A stretch of 64,000 nt of DNA from Lysinibacillus sphaericus (GCF_002982115.1 NZ_CP019980.1:1868001-1932000); one strand, 5' to 3'; positions 45,125-53,776 are shown, numbered from the stretch's first letter. Numbers and translations: made by a program. Notes: generated by a model from the sequence alone, not told the origin.

Positions 45125-45931
45125 TTATTTGCTTTTTGCAAGCGCGCGAGATCGAGCTTCTGCTTCTTTAATGCATGCTTCAATCGCTGCATTAAATTGA
45201 TACTGTTCAAGTGCTTTAATGCCAGCTTCTGTTGTACCACCTGGACTTGTCACTTTTTTACGAAGGACATCAGGTTCGTCAATAGATTGTTTGAGCATTT
45301 CAGCTGTACCAGCAAGCGTTTGGGTCATAAGAAGTCTGACAGTATCTTTTGACAGCCCTACTTCCATACCAACCCGTTCAAAAGCTTCCATTAGATAATA
45401 AATATAAGCAGGACCACTTCCAGAGAGTGCTGTAACGGCATGTAATTGGTCTTCCTCCACTTCAATTACAGAACCAACAGCTTCTAATAATTGTAAAAAC
45501 ATGGCGCGCTGTGTAGCCGATACTTGCGCATTAAATGCAATGCCACTTGCCGACATGCCAATTGTTGCAGAAGTATTAGGCATTACGCGAGCGACTGGAC
45601 GTAATCCTAATTGCTCAGTGATCGTGCTAATAGCAATGCCAGCTAAAATGGATAGAATGGCCGTATGTTCAGTTATTTTGTTTTTCAGTTCAAGCATTGC
45701 CTTGATGGCATCCTTTGGTTTCATCGCCAAAATAATCAAGTCTGCTTGCTGGTATATCGCATCCTCTATGCTAGTCTGGACGCCATACGTATCGTGTAAA
45801 AACTGTAAACGTTCCTTATCTGAGCGATTGGTGACATAAATTTCGTGTGGTGTAAATACGTTCTGTTTTATCCAACCGTGCATCAATGCTTCTGCCATGG
45901 AGCCAGCACCGATAAATAAAATTTTTTTCAT
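45125..45931 (-). CDS. proC: Pyrroline-5-carboxylate reductase
   Basis: ProC makes proline from pyrroline-5-carboxylate with NAD(P)H. The 268-residue protein has the Rossmann motif FIGAGSMAEAL (residues 6-16) and the C-terminal signature around LRKKVTSPGGTTEAGIKALEQ. ATG 45931 follows GGAGGT. A longer frame to 46027 exists, but its extra codons are the T-box antiterminator and terminator, so it is rejected. Expression is predicted to rise when uncharged tRNA-Pro accumulates, via the T-box at 45955-46205. Confidence 0.95.
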   Translation of the reverse strand: MKKILFIGAGSMAEALMHGWIKQNVFTPHEIYVTNRSDKERLQFLHDTYGVQTSIEDAIYQQADLIILAMKPKDAIKAMLELKNKITEHTAILSILAGIAISTITEQLGLRPVARVMPNTSATIGMSASGIAFNAQVSATQRAMFLQLLEAVGSVIEVEEDQLHAVTALSGSGPAYIYYLMEAFERVGMEVGLSKDTVRLLMTQTLAGTAEMLKQSIDEPDVLRKKVTSPGGTTEAGIKALEQYQFNAAIEACIKEAEARSRALAKSK

Positions 45932-45954
45932 AGGAAAAACCTCCGATTCAAAAT

Positions 45955-46205
45955 AAAAAAGCGCTCTCGTCCTTAAATAGAAGGACGAAAACGCTGTCGT
46001 TTCCGCGGTACCACCTTTGTTTGCCAATTCGGCACAACTCTTAGCCCTTTTATCGCAAGGGGGAACGGTTATGTTGTCATAACTGCTCAGAAGTAGGTTC
46101 TGTATTGGGAGTGGGTGATGTTACTTGCAGCAAATGTAACACTCTCTAGACACCTTCACCATTTACATACTTGGCTTCCTCAACGCACATCTAATAATTT
46201 GATTA
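45955..46205 (-). promoter_or_regulatory. T-box leader, proline specifier, upstream of proC
   Basis: On the minus strand the leader holds an AGAGAG stretch and apical hairpin (GTTACATTTG...CAAGTAAC), then the specifier region GAACCTACTTC with CCT (Pro) at 46097-46095 followed by a purine. Next comes the T-box core AAAGGTGGTACCGCGG (about 46001-46016). A terminator (GCGTTTTCGTCCTT with AAGGACGAGAGCGC, 45994-45961) with six T follows. The specifier agrees with proC. Confidence 0.95.
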
Positions 46206-46211
46206 TTCAAA

Positions 46212-46240
46212 ATTATAGTAATAATACGTCTAGCTGTCAA
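46212..46240 (-). promoter_or_regulatory. Consensus sigma-A promoter of proC
   Basis: TTGACA (46240-46235), 17 bp, TATAAT (46217-46212): a perfect consensus match on the minus strand, placing the start near 46205, at the 5' end of the T-box. Confidence 0.92.
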
Positions 46241-46279
46241 CAGGAGGGTGACTTGAGAAAGAAAAACTTGTAAAATAGG

Positions 46280-46297
46280 TGAATGAGTATTCATTAT
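46280..46297. promoter_or_regulatory. FadR-like palindrome before the MBL hydrolase gene
   Basis: TGAATGAGTATTCATTAT matches 16 of 18 positions of the Bacillus FadR operator type (TGAATGAnTAnTCATTCA). It lies 28 bp upstream of the preferred TTG start. The regulator is not in the window. Confidence 0.4.
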
Positions 46298-46324
46298 TTA
46301 CTTACACTAAAGGGGGAGACAGCT

Positions 46325-47272
46325 TTGTCGATACACAAAATAGAAATTCCAACACCCTATGAAGTAGGAGATGTCAATGCATTTATTGTCAAAGGTGATG
46401 CATTAACGATTTTTGATGTTGGTCCGAAAACAATGGAAGCTTATGATGCACTGAAATGGGGTATTCGGGCAGCTGGCTTTGATTTACGAGATATTGAACA
46501 AGTTGTGTTAACCCATCACCATCCTGATCATGCAGGTTGGGTGGATGCTTTTCCACATGCAGAAATTTTAGGCCATGCCTATAACGATAAATGGTTACGA
46601 CATGACGAAGATTTTTTACGTTATCATGAGCAGTTTTACAGTGAGCGTTTGTTCGAACACGGGGTTCCACAGGCATATATTGAGCATAGTGTCCATGTTC
46701 GACGGGAATTAGAGCTTGTAGGGGAGCGACCATTAACCCAAATTTTATACGATGGCGATGAAGTTCCAGGTCATCCTGGGTTAAAAGTATTTGAAACATT
46801 AGGGCATGCGCAAAGTCATTTTATTTTTTGGGATGAAAAATTACATTATGTAATTGGTGGAGATTTATTATTAGAAAAAATAACTCCTAATCCATTAATC
46901 GAACCACCGTTAGATCGCACATCAGGTCGTCCAAAATCATTGTTACAATATAATGCTTCACTAGAAATATTGCGTCAATTGCCAGTGAATATTATGTATA
47001 CAGGGCATGGCGCAAATTTAGAAGATATACCAGCTCTCATTGATAAGCGACTAGAAAGACAACACCAACAATCCATGAAGGTCTATGAGTTACTAGGAAA
47101 TGATCAGCTAACAGTTGTACAAATGACAAAGCGTTTATATCCTTCGATTTTTCAGCATCAACTAGGCTTAACATTATCTAAAACACTTGGGCATTTGGAT
47201 TATTTAGAGGCAAATCATCTTGTGGTTTCAGGGAAAAATGAGGCAGGTATCTATTTGTTTAGAAGAAAGTAG
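46325..47272 (+). CDS. MBL-fold metallo-hydrolase
   Basis: The 315-residue protein has the metallo-beta-lactamase zinc motif VVLTHHHPDHAGW (about residues 57-69), further ligands in LGHAQSHFIFW and IMYTGHGANLED, and a C-terminal helical domain (from about 235) of the kind seen in hydroxyacylglutathione hydrolase-like proteins. TTG 46325 follows AAGGGGGAG and is preferred to ATG 46283, which overlaps a palindromic operator-like site. It is 9 nt ahead of an SDR gene, so probably an operon. The substrate is unknown; thioesters or lactones are typical. Confidence 0.85.
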   Translation: MSIHKIEIPTPYEVGDVNAFIVKGDALTIFDVGPKTMEAYDALKWGIRAAGFDLRDIEQVVLTHHHPDHAGWVDAFPHAEILGHAYNDKWLRHDEDFLRYHEQFYSERLFEHGVPQAYIEHSVHVRRELELVGERPLTQILYDGDEVPGHPGLKVFETLGHAQSHFIFWDEKLHYVIGGDLLLEKITPNPLIEPPLDRTSGRPKSLLQYNASLEILRQLPVNIMYTGHGANLEDIPALIDKRLERQHQQSMKVYELLGNDQLTVVQMTKRLYPSIFQHQLGLTLSKTLGHLDYLEANHLVVSGKNEAGIYLFRRK

Positions 47273-47281
47273 GGTTCATAC

Positions 47282-48037
47282 ATGAAAATGAATAAAAAGA
47301 CAATCTTTGTAACAGGTGCAACGAGTGGTGTAGGGTTAAAAATTACAGAATTATTAGTTGCACAAGGCCATCATGTATATGCAACAGGGCGTAATGAGGT
47401 AGCGTTAAAAACATTACAACGTTTAGGTGCCAATGTGATACAAGCTGATTTAACGTCACTTACAGCAATTGATGAAGTATGTGCGCAACTGCCTCCGCTC
47501 GATGTAGCCATTTTTTCTGCGGGAGTTGGTAAATTTGCTATTGCACCTTTGTTATCGGATGAACATATAAGCGAAATGCTGGAACTCAATGTGCGCGTGC
47601 CGATGTATTTAGCAAAACGTCTAGCTGCACCAATGATTGCGCGTGAACAGGGGCAACTAATTTTTATCGGTTCACAGGCCGGCAAAGTCGCTACTCCGAA
47701 GGCTAGTGTTTATGCGGCAACAAAGCATGCCATTGTTGGTTTTACCAATGGTCTGCGTATGGAGCTAGCACCCTATAATATTAAAGTAACAGCCATTCAC
47801 CCGGGACCAATTGATACACCATTTTTAGATAAAGTAAACGATGAAAGCGGTTATCGTGAGTCTCTAGGTCGATTTATTTTAACACCTGAAGAAGTGGCAC
47901 AGGCCACAGTAAAAACGATAGAGCGCCCAGTTCGAGAAGTAAACTTGCCAAAAATAATGGGCTTGACGAGTAAACTATATGCTCTAGCGCCTGCTACAAT
48001 CGAATTTTTAGCCAAACCACTATTCAATAAGAAATAA
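47282..48037 (+). CDS. Short-chain dehydrogenase/reductase
   Basis: The 251-residue protein has the classical SDR cofactor motif TGATSGVGLKI (TGxxxGxG, about residues 11-21), catalytic Ser in FIGSQAGKV and Y-x-x-x-K in SVYAATKHAIVG, and the PG motif HPGPIDTPF. Members reduce ketones or oxidise alcohols with NAD(P)(H). The C-terminal tail (PATIEFLAKPLFNKK) is typical of an uncharacterised bacterial subgroup. ATG 47282 has a modest GTAGGG ahead; a second ATG at 47288 is possible. Co-transcribed with the MBL hydrolase. Confidence 0.88.
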   Translation: MKMNKKTIFVTGATSGVGLKITELLVAQGHHVYATGRNEVALKTLQRLGANVIQADLTSLTAIDEVCAQLPPLDVAIFSAGVGKFAIAPLLSDEHISEMLELNVRVPMYLAKRLAAPMIAREQGQLIFIGSQAGKVATPKASVYAATKHAIVGFTNGLRMELAPYNIKVTAIHPGPIDTPFLDKVNDESGYRESLGRFILTPEEVAQATVKTIERPVREVNLPKIMGLTSKLYALAPATIEFLAKPLFNKK

Positions 48038-48038
48038 C

Positions 48039-48085
48039 GGTGCCAGTCACCCGAAAAATTCTGAATATTTTGTGTGTCAGGCACC
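48039..48085. repeat. Dispersed repeat, copy A (GTGCCAGTCACCC type)
   Basis: GGTGCC (48039) and GGCACC (48080-48085) bound a 47-bp element followed by a T-run, so it may end the SDR transcript. The segment 48040-48070 is about 28/31 identical to 55706-55736. Confidence 0.75.
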
Positions 48086-48096
48086 AACTATTTTTT

Positions 48097-48138
48097 TATA
48101 AAAATGCACTTGTATTTATTTTTATAACATGATACTAT
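48097..48138 (+). promoter_or_regulatory. argG promoter with candidate arginine-repressor site
   Basis: TTGTAT (48110-48115), 17 bp, TACTAT (48133-48138) is a good sigma-A promoter. TATAAAAAT (48097-48105) and ATTTTTATA (48118-48126) form a 9-bp inverted repeat around the -35, resembling AhrC operators (AATAAAAATGCAA type). The regulator assignment is inference. Confidence 0.6.
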
Positions 48139-48207
48139 TCGTGTATAAACTTTTAAGTGAATGTATAAACATACATATCATATAGAGCAATTGGAGGCGC
48201 ATTTTGT

Positions 48208-49401
48208 ATGGCAAATAAAAAAGTAGTTTTAGCATACTCAGGCGGTCTTGATACTTCTGTAGCAATTCCGTGGTTAAAAGAACAAGGTTGGGACGTTATC
48301 GCAGTTTGTCTAGACGTTGGTGAAGGAAAAGATCTTGAATTTGTAAAAAATAAAGCACTTCAAGTAGGTGCTATTGAATCATATATGGTGGATGCAAAAG
48401 ATGAATTCGCTGAAGGATACGCACTTATTTCATTACAAGCACATACTTGGTACGAACAAAAATATCCATTAGTATCAGCACTTTCTCGTCCTTTAATTTC
48501 TAAAAAGTTAGTGGAAATTGCTAACCAAGTGGGTGCGGATGCAGTAGCTCACGGTTGTACAGGTAAAGGAAACGACCAAGTTCGTTTCGAAGTGTCAATA
48601 AAAGCATTAAATCCAGACTTAGAAGTACTTGCTCCTGTACGTGAGTGGGGTTGGAGCCGTGATGAAGAAATCGAATATGCAATGAAACATAATGTACCGA
48701 TTCCGGCAACATTAGATTCACCATTCTCAATTGACCAAAACTTATGGGGCCGTGCAAACGAAGCAGGCGTAATGGAAGATCCTTGGGTATCTCCACCAGA
48801 AGAAGCGTATGGCTTAACGGTTTCTGTTGAAAACGCGCCAAATGAAGCTGAATATGTAGAAATCGAATTTATTGCTGGTAAACCTGTAGCTTTAAACGGC
48901 AAAGAAATGAAGCTTGCTGATTTAATTCAAGAACTAAATGCAGTAGCAGGTGCACACGGTGTTGGCCGTATCGACCATGTTGAAAACCGTTTAGTTGGTA
49001 TTAAATCTCGTGAAGTATACGAAATTCCAGGTGCAAAAGTACTGTTAACTGCTCATAAAGAGCTTGAAGATTTAACACTTGTGAAAGAACTAGCACACTT
49101 CAAACCAGTGATTGAGAAAAAATTATCTGAATTAATTTATGATGGTTTATGGTTCTCTCCTTTACGTGATGCATTACAAGCATTCCTTGCTGAATCACAA
49201 CAATACGTAAATGGTACAGTACGTGTGAAACTTTACAAAGGTCATGCCATTGTAGAAGGACGTAAATCACCAAACTCATTATACAACGAAAAATTAGCAA
49301 CATACTCTAAAGAAGACCAATTCAACCACGCATCTGCTGTAGGCTTCATCGAATTATGGGGTCTGCCAACAGTGGTTAACTCTTCAGTTAATAAAAAATA
49401 A
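48208..49401 (+). CDS. argG: Argininosuccinate synthase
   Basis: ArgG joins citrulline and aspartate with ATP. The 397-residue protein has the PP-loop [19 protein letters not shown] (residues 9-27), [15 protein letters not shown] (the citrulline/aspartate region, near 114-128) and [20 protein letters not shown] 48208 follows TTGGAGGCG. It is the first gene of argGH. Confidence 0.97.
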   Translation: MANKKVVLAYSGGLDTSVAIPWLKEQGWDVIAVCLDVGEGKDLEFVKNKALQVGAIESYMVDAKDEFAEGYALISLQAHTWYEQKYPLVSALSRPLISKKLVEIANQVGADAVAHGCTGKGNDQVRFEVSIKALNPDLEVLAPVREWGWSRDEEIEYAMKHNVPIPATLDSPFSIDQNLWGRANEAGVMEDPWVSPPEEAYGLTVSVENAPNEAEYVEIEFIAGKPVALNGKEMKLADLIQELNAVAGAHGVGRIDHVENRLVGIKSREVYEIPGAKVLLTAHKELEDLTLVKELAHFKPVIEKKLSELIYDGLWFSPLRDALQAFLAESQQYVNGTVRVKLYKGHAIVEGRKSPNSLYNEKLATYSKEDQFNHASAVGFIELWGLPTVVNSSVNKK

Positions 49402-49412
49402 TTATTAAAAGT

Positions 49413-49450
49413 AGGGTGTAGTGTAGCATGAACGCTGTACTGCACCTTTT
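49413..49450 (+). terminator. Hairpin between argG and argH
   Basis: AGGGTG-AGT-AGC pairs with GCT-ACT-CACCTTTT with several mismatches. It may be a weak internal terminator or an mRNA-stability element. Confidence 0.35.
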
Positions 49451-49481
49451 CGATAAGTAATTTAGGAAAAGGTGAGCTGTT

Positions 49482-50855
49482 ATGACAAAACTTTGGGGCG
49501 GACGTTTCCAAAAATCAGCAGAAGCATGGGTCGATGAGTTTGGCGCATCCATCGGCTTTGACCAGCAACTTGTATTGGAAGACCTAGAAGGTAGTGTCGC
49601 ACATGTCACGATGCTTGGTGCAACGGGTATTTTACCAGCAGAGGATGTAGAAGCTATTCTTGGCGGTCTCGCACAATTACAGGAAAAAGCAGTCGCTGGT
49701 GAGCTTGAATTTACTGTTGCCAATGAAGATATTCATTTAAACCTTGAAAAAATGCTCATTGATTGCATAGGACCAGTTGGTGGTAAACTGCATACAGGCC
49801 GTAGCCGTAATGACCAAGTGGCAACGGATATGCATATTTTCTTAAAGAAACGTGTAAAGGAAGCCATTGATTGTATCGAGACATTCCAAAAAACGTTACT
49901 AGAAAAAGCAGAGGAGCATGTTGAAACAATTGCACCAGGTTATACGCATTTACAACGTGCACAGCCAATTTCTTTTGCACATCATCTAATGGCATACTTT
50001 TGGATGCTTGAACGCGATAAACAACGTTTTACGGAATCCATTAAACGTATTGATATCTTACCATTAGGTGCTGGTGCCATGGCAGGGACAACTTTCCCGA
50101 TTGATCGTCTAAAATCAGCAGAGCTACTTGGTTTTAGTGAAGTGTATGCGAATTCTATGGATGCTGTAAGTGATCGTGATTTTATCGTCGAATTTTTAAG
50201 CAATTCATCCTTATTAATGGCGCATTTATCTCGCTTTGCTGAGGAAATCATTTTGTGGTCAACAGATGAATTTAAGTTTATCGAATTGGATGATGCATTC
50301 TCGACAGGCTCATCTATTATGCCACAGAAGAAAAATCCAGATATGGCGGAGTTAATTCGCGGTAAAACTGGTCGTGTTTATGGTAACCTAATGGGCTTAC
50401 TGACAGTTCTAAAAGGAACACCGTTAACATACAACAAGGATATGCAAGAAGACAAAGAAGGAATGTTCGATACAGTGCATACAATTCTTGGCTCTTTAAA
50501 AATCTTTGAAGGTATGGTACGCACGATGACCGTCAATACGGAGCGTCTGCACAAGGCAGTCCACTCTGACTTCTCAAATGCTACGGAATTAGCAGATTAC
50601 CTTGCAACAAAAGGCATGCCGTTCCGTGAAGCACATGAAGTAACAGGTAAATTAGTGTTTACATGTATTCAAAAAGGCATTTATTTATTAGATTTACCGA
50701 TTGAAGACATGAAAAAAGAAAGCGAGCTTATCGAAGCGGATATTTATGATGTATTAGCACCTGAAGCCGCTGTGCGCCGTCGTCATTCATTAGGTGGTAC
50801 TGGTTTCGATCAAGTCAATATTCAAATCGCTAAAGCAAAAGCTTGTCTTTCTTAA
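49482..50855 (+). CDS. argH: Argininosuccinate lyase
   Basis: ArgH splits argininosuccinate into arginine and fumarate. The 457-residue protein has KLWGGRF at the N-terminus, [13 protein letters not shown] (about residues 105-117), [20 protein letters not shown] (near 306-325), and the superfamily signature [12 protein letters not shown], where the Ser is the catalytic base. ATG 49482 follows AAAGGTGAG. Transcription continues from argG across an 80-nt gap. Confidence 0.97.
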   Translation: MTKLWGGRFQKSAEAWVDEFGASIGFDQQLVLEDLEGSVAHVTMLGATGILPAEDVEAILGGLAQLQEKAVAGELEFTVANEDIHLNLEKMLIDCIGPVGGKLHTGRSRNDQVATDMHIFLKKRVKEAIDCIETFQKTLLEKAEEHVETIAPGYTHLQRAQPISFAHHLMAYFWMLERDKQRFTESIKRIDILPLGAGAMAGTTFPIDRLKSAELLGFSEVYANSMDAVSDRDFIVEFLSNSSLLMAHLSRFAEEIILWSTDEFKFIELDDAFSTGSSIMPQKKNPDMAELIRGKTGRVYGNLMGLLTVLKGTPLTYNKDMQEDKEGMFDTVHTILGSLKIFEGMVRTMTVNTERLHKAVHSDFSNATELADYLATKGMPFREAHEVTGKLVFTCIQKGIYLLDLPIEDMKKESELIEADIYDVLAPEAAVRRRHSLGGTGFDQVNIQIAKAKACLS

Positions 50856-50865
50856 CTATTTTGCG

Positions 50866-51034
50866 TGCAAGTCCTTTGAGACATTTGCATAGATATTCAT
50901 TAAAGCTGTCCAGAGAGGCACTATGAAAAACCTTAATCCTTTTTCTGTGGAGCCAGAGGGTGAAACAAAAAAAGAGCACCTTACATATGTGAAGGACAAT
51001 CCCCAATTTTCGGAGACGCGAAATTGGGGTTTTT
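50866..51034 (+). promoter_or_regulatory. Structured leader with PyrR-loop-like motif and terminator
   Basis: Between argH and the next gene lie a hairpin TGCAAGTC/GAC-TTGCA (50866-50889) and TGTCCAGAGAGGCA (50907-50920). The latter matches the PyrR-binding loop (AGTCCAGAGAGGCT) with the outer A-U pair swapped to U-A. Further pairings (GAAAAA/TTTTTC; CCTTaCA/TGtgAAGG) follow, then a terminator (CCCCAATTT 51001-51009 with 51021-51029, plus TTTTT). The arrangement looks like an attenuator, but the downstream gene is not a pyr gene. The terminator also ends argGH. Confidence 0.5.
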
Positions 51035-51077
51035 GTATAAGGAACATATAGTTATGTAAAAAGGGGAGAAATGTCAT

Positions 51078-51470
51078 ATGACGGATCGTTTTACAAAGGG
51101 GTTAGAAACAATGCAGCACTATGTGACAGAAGAAGAGGTATACCGTATGGTAGAATCGGATGCCCTCGCTGACATAGCGCCCGATTTACGCAAAATGATT
51201 ATCGAGTTTGCCTATGGTGATGTCTATTCACGCCCAGGGCTTGATGCGAAAAGTCGAGCACTTGTCGTGATCACAGCAGTTGTTACACAAAGTGCTGTTC
51301 CACAAACGAAAACCCATATAACACGAGGGTTGCATGCAGGATTAACACCTACTGAAATTGTCGAAGCACTTTTGCAATTAGTGCCCTATATCGGCTTTCC
51401 TCGTGTACAAAATGCGCTAACGATTGCTCAACAGGTATTTGCAGAAAAGCAGCTAACTGTAAAAAAATGA
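51078..51470 (+). CDS. Carboxymuconolactone decarboxylase-family protein
   Basis: The 130-residue protein has the all-helical CMD/AhpD fold pattern: IIEFAYGDVYSRPGLDAKSRALVVITAV (given as one region, about residues 40-67), then THITRGLHAGLTPTEIVEAL and PYIGFPRVQNALTIA. The CxxC pair used by AhpD-type peroxidase partners is absent, so it is more like gamma-carboxymuconolactone decarboxylase or a related hydrolase. ATG 51078 follows AAAGGGGAG. It lies behind the leader and terminator at 50866-51034. The true substrate is unknown. Confidence 0.85.
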   Translation: MTDRFTKGLETMQHYVTEEEVYRMVESDALADIAPDLRKMIIEFAYGDVYSRPGLDAKSRALVVITAVVTQSAVPQTKTHITRGLHAGLTPTEIVEALLQLVPYIGFPRVQNALTIAQQVFAEKQLTVKK

Positions 51471-51494
51471 AGCGATAAAAATTTTTCAACAACA

Positions 51495-51525
51495 TGTATA
51501 GAGTTTTGGGATATGGCCCATACTG
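51495..51525 (+). promoter_or_regulatory. Possible forespore (sigma-F/G) promoter, copy 1
   Basis: TGTATA (51495-51500), 18 bp, CATACTG (51519-51525) resembles sigma-G promoters (TGMATA, 17-18 bp, CATAMTA). Confidence 0.4.
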
Positions 51526-51570
51526 TTAAAGGATACACTTAATCATCTAATATGATGAGGAGGATGCAGA

Positions 51571-51725
51571 ATGAGTAGTTCAACTCCAGTAGACAACGAA
51601 TCTCAGGAAAGTCCGCCACAGCTGAATAAGGTTTATACTTCACATATCTTAAGGAGTAGGTAATGAGAGATATCTCTGGGTTACTGTATCTTAAGATGAA
51701 GTAGAGACCACAACTGTACAATCAA
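51571..51725 (+). pseudogene. Disrupted copy of the 50-aa mini-gene at 53498
   Basis: The flanks match the copy at 53498: ATGAGGAGGATG ribosome site, ATGAGTAG start, SQ near codon 11, a GTATCTTAAGA segment, AAGTGTC and a CCCAGAA/TTCTGGG terminator. In this copy an extra G after codon 13 shifts the frame. In the restored frame the Trp codon of the partner is a stop. The surviving frame makes only 30 residues (51571-51663; MSSSTPVDNESQESPPQLNK...). I read it as a decayed paralogue; a functional 30-aa peptide is the alternative. Confidence 0.55.
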
Positions 51726-51747
51726 ATAGAAGGTATAAGTGTCCAAG

Positions 51748-51778
51748 GACCCAGAATTTTTCTGGGTCTTTCTTTTTT
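51748..51778 (+). terminator. Terminator after mini-gene copy 1
   Basis: GACCCAGAA pairs with TTCTGGGTC, then TTTCTTTTTT. Nearly the same as the terminator at 53677. Confidence 0.88.
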
Positions 51779-51894
51779 GCTAAATTATGTTGATATTGCA
51801 AATAAACTGTTATACTCTATGTATGACAGATGGAGTCGCAAATATATAACTATTATCGTGTTGATTATGCGTATTGTAATGAGGGAGGGTTTTG

Positions 51895-53187
51895 ATGAAA
51901 AAACTTTTTGTACTATGTTTAGTAGCGTTCGCATTAGTTGCCTGTTCGCCAAAAGAAAATGCAACACAGGTCGACAAAGAGGAGGATGAGCATGCTATGA
52001 ATGAAGAGCTAATCGGAAAATGGGCAGGGGATATTGAACTTCCAAATGGTTCACTACCAATTATTGTAGACTTACAAAAAGAGAGCGGAACATTATCTGT
52101 TCCTGCACAAGGGTTAAGTAATTATCCATTTAAAAGTGTGTCATATAGTGGTAATAAAGTACACATAATCATTCGTTTAAATGGCTCGGCGATTGAGGTA
52201 AACGGGACGTTAAAAGACGAGCAAATTAAAGCAACATTTAAACAAAATGGAGGGGAATTCCCCCTTGTTTTAAAGCGCTATAAAGAACAGCCAGAACAAC
52301 CTGTCTCCTACGAAACACTCACAGTACCAGTTAAAGATGGCGATTTAACGGTCGCACTGCAAAAAAGCAGTAACAAGCCTTCACCAGTCGTACTCATTAT
52401 TGCAGGCTCTGGTCCGACAGATAAGGATGGAAATTCCGCAATTGCAGGAAAAAATAATAGTTTGAAAATGCTTGCTGAAGGATTAGCTCAAGAAGGTATT
52501 GCAAGTGTACGATACGATAAACGAGGTATCGGGGATAATGCATCGCTATTGAAAAAGGAAGAGGATATCTCCATCGATCAATATGTTGACGATGCAGTGC
52601 AAATTATTCATGTACTGTCCGCCAATCAAGCTTTTTCAAGCGTTCATATTATTGGGCATAGTGAAGGGTCATTAATTGGCATGCTCGCCGCTCAAAAGAC
52701 CAATGTGGCATCATTTGTGTCAATAGCAGGCGCAGGTAGAACGGCTGATACGTTACTTTTAGAGCAATTATCAGGACAATTAACACCTGCTCTAACGGCT
52801 GAAACTAATATGATTCTAGCCGCGCTGAAAAAAGGAGAGCAAGTGCAACATGTATCGCCTGAGCTACAAGCATTATTTAGACCTTCTGTGCAGCCATATA
52901 TGATGTCATGGCTGAAATATAATCCAGCTACTGAACTTCAACACGTAAAAGGACGCGTGTTACTGATTCAAGGAACGACAGATATCCAAGTGAACGCAAC
53001 AGATGCCGAAGCGCTTAAGCAAGGCGATGAAAAAGCAGAACTTCTCTATCTGGAGGGCATGAATCATATTCTAAAAAACGCACCGGAGGATAGAACGAAG
53101 AATTTAGCGACCTATGCAGACCCAACATTGCCGCTACATCCAAAGTTATTGCCAGCCATTCACAAATTTATCGCCAATGAACAGTAG
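51895..53187 (+). CDS. Lipoprotein with C-terminal alpha/beta hydrolase domain
   Basis: The 430-residue protein starts with a lipoprotein signal whose lipobox is LVAC with C17 as the lipidated residue, so it is anchored outside the membrane. Residues about 35-135 form a beta-rich domain (GKWAGDIELPNGSLPIIVDL), and about 150-430 an alpha/beta hydrolase: oxyanion region IIAGSGPTDKDGN, nucleophile S256 in GHSEGS, Asp in GTTDIQVN and His in GMNHILKN. This matches secreted esterase/peptidase-like hydrolases next to DUF3887-like domains. ATG 51895 follows GGGAGGG. The substrate is unknown. Confidence 0.9.
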   Translation: MKKLFVLCLVAFALVACSPKENATQVDKEEDEHAMNEELIGKWAGDIELPNGSLPIIVDLQKESGTLSVPAQGLSNYPFKSVSYSGNKVHIIIRLNGSAIEVNGTLKDEQIKATFKQNGGEFPLVLKRYKEQPEQPVSYETLTVPVKDGDLTVALQKSSNKPSPVVLIIAGSGPTDKDGNSAIAGKNNSLKMLAEGLAQEGIASVRYDKRGIGDNASLLKKEEDISIDQYVDDAVQIIHVLSANQAFSSVHIIGHSEGSLIGMLAAQKTNVASFVSIAGAGRTADTLLLEQLSGQLTPALTAETNMILAALKKGEQVQHVSPELQALFRPSVQPYMMSWLKYNPATELQHVKGRVLLIQGTTDIQVNATDAEALKQGDEKAELLYLEGMNHILKNAPEDRTKNLATYADPTLPLHPKLLPAIHKFIANEQ

Positions 53188-53202
53188 CGATAGACAAATG
53201 GT

Positions 53203-53243
53203 CACAACATAGGCCTGGTTCGACTTATGTTGTGGCTGTTTTT
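53203..53243 (+). terminator. Terminator after the lipoprotein hydrolase gene
   Basis: CACAACATA (53203-53211) pairs with TATGTTGTG (53226-53234), followed by GCTGTTTTTATTTTT. Confidence 0.85.
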
Positions 53244-53421
53244 ATTTTTAAAAGGGTCAAGTAACGAGTATCAGCATGATGAATGCTTGGGCAGGTCACA
53301 CAATTTTTTCTCAAAACAAATACATTCATGTACTCTTTGTAAAGCGTTTCATAATATGATGGTGAAAATATCGCGTTATTAAACAACACACATAAAAATT
53401 TTTCGCGATTTCAAAAAAAGA

Positions 53422-53452
53422 GGTGTAGTCTTTTAATCGAACGGTCATACTA
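53422..53452 (+). promoter_or_regulatory. Possible forespore (sigma-F/G) promoter, copy 2
   Basis: GGTGTA (53422-53427), 18 bp, CATACTA (53446-53452). The -10 is a full match to the sigma-G form CATAMTA; the -35 fits sigma-F (GYWTA) better than sigma-G. Confidence 0.45.
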
Positions 53453-53497
53453 ACATGGATTCACTTATAAAGTCTATAATGATGAGGAGGATGTAAA

Positions 53498-53650
53498 ATG
53501 AGTAGGCCGGAACAATTAGACCCGAAATCTCAAAAAATCCACCGTAACTGGACAAGGATTAAGCGTTCAAAATCTCAAGTAAATGGTGAAACGGAGATTA
53601 CTCTCCATAACCGTATCTTGAGAAGTGAAGCGAAAGCCCGACAGTTTTAA
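53498..53650 (+). CDS. Small basic protein, 50 aa, possibly spore-related
   Basis: ATG 53498 follows GAGGAGGATG and encodes a 50-residue, strongly basic, hydrophilic peptide: MSRPEQLDPKSQKIHRNWTR at the start and HNRILRSEAKARQF at the end. It ends before a strong terminator. The promoter region has a CATACTA box typical of forespore genes. Small basic forespore proteins often belong to the minor SASP group, but I do not recognise this one. A related, disrupted copy is at 51571. Real coding is supported by the ribosome site, terminator and the intact frame compared with its paralogue. Confidence 0.6.
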   Translation: MSRPEQLDPKSQKIHRNWTRIKRSKSQVNGETEITLHNRILRSEAKARQF

Positions 53651-53676
53651 TCATGCTAGAAGTAATAAGTGTCATC

Positions 53677-53707
53677 AAGCCCAGAAATTTTTCTGGGCTT
53701 TTTTTAT
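53677..53707 (+). terminator. Terminator after the 50-aa mini-gene
   Basis: AAGCCCAGAA (53677-53686) pairs perfectly with TTCTGGGCTT (53691-53700) over four bases, then TTTTTATTT. Confidence 0.92.
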
Positions 53708-53776
53708 TTAAGGTTCTGTACTATATAAGTATTGGATGTGTAGTAAAATAAAGGAAGTGAGAAGGGAGGAACTAGA

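Noticed and set aside
45932-46027. 32-codon N-terminal extension of ProC
   Set aside because: These codons are the T-box sequence and terminator; ATG 45931 has its own ribosome site and the family N-terminus.
50923-51051. 42-codon frame before the decarboxylase gene
   Set aside because: Its C-terminal third is the terminator hairpin, the ribosome site is only 4 nt from the ATG, and the region folds as a leader RNA.
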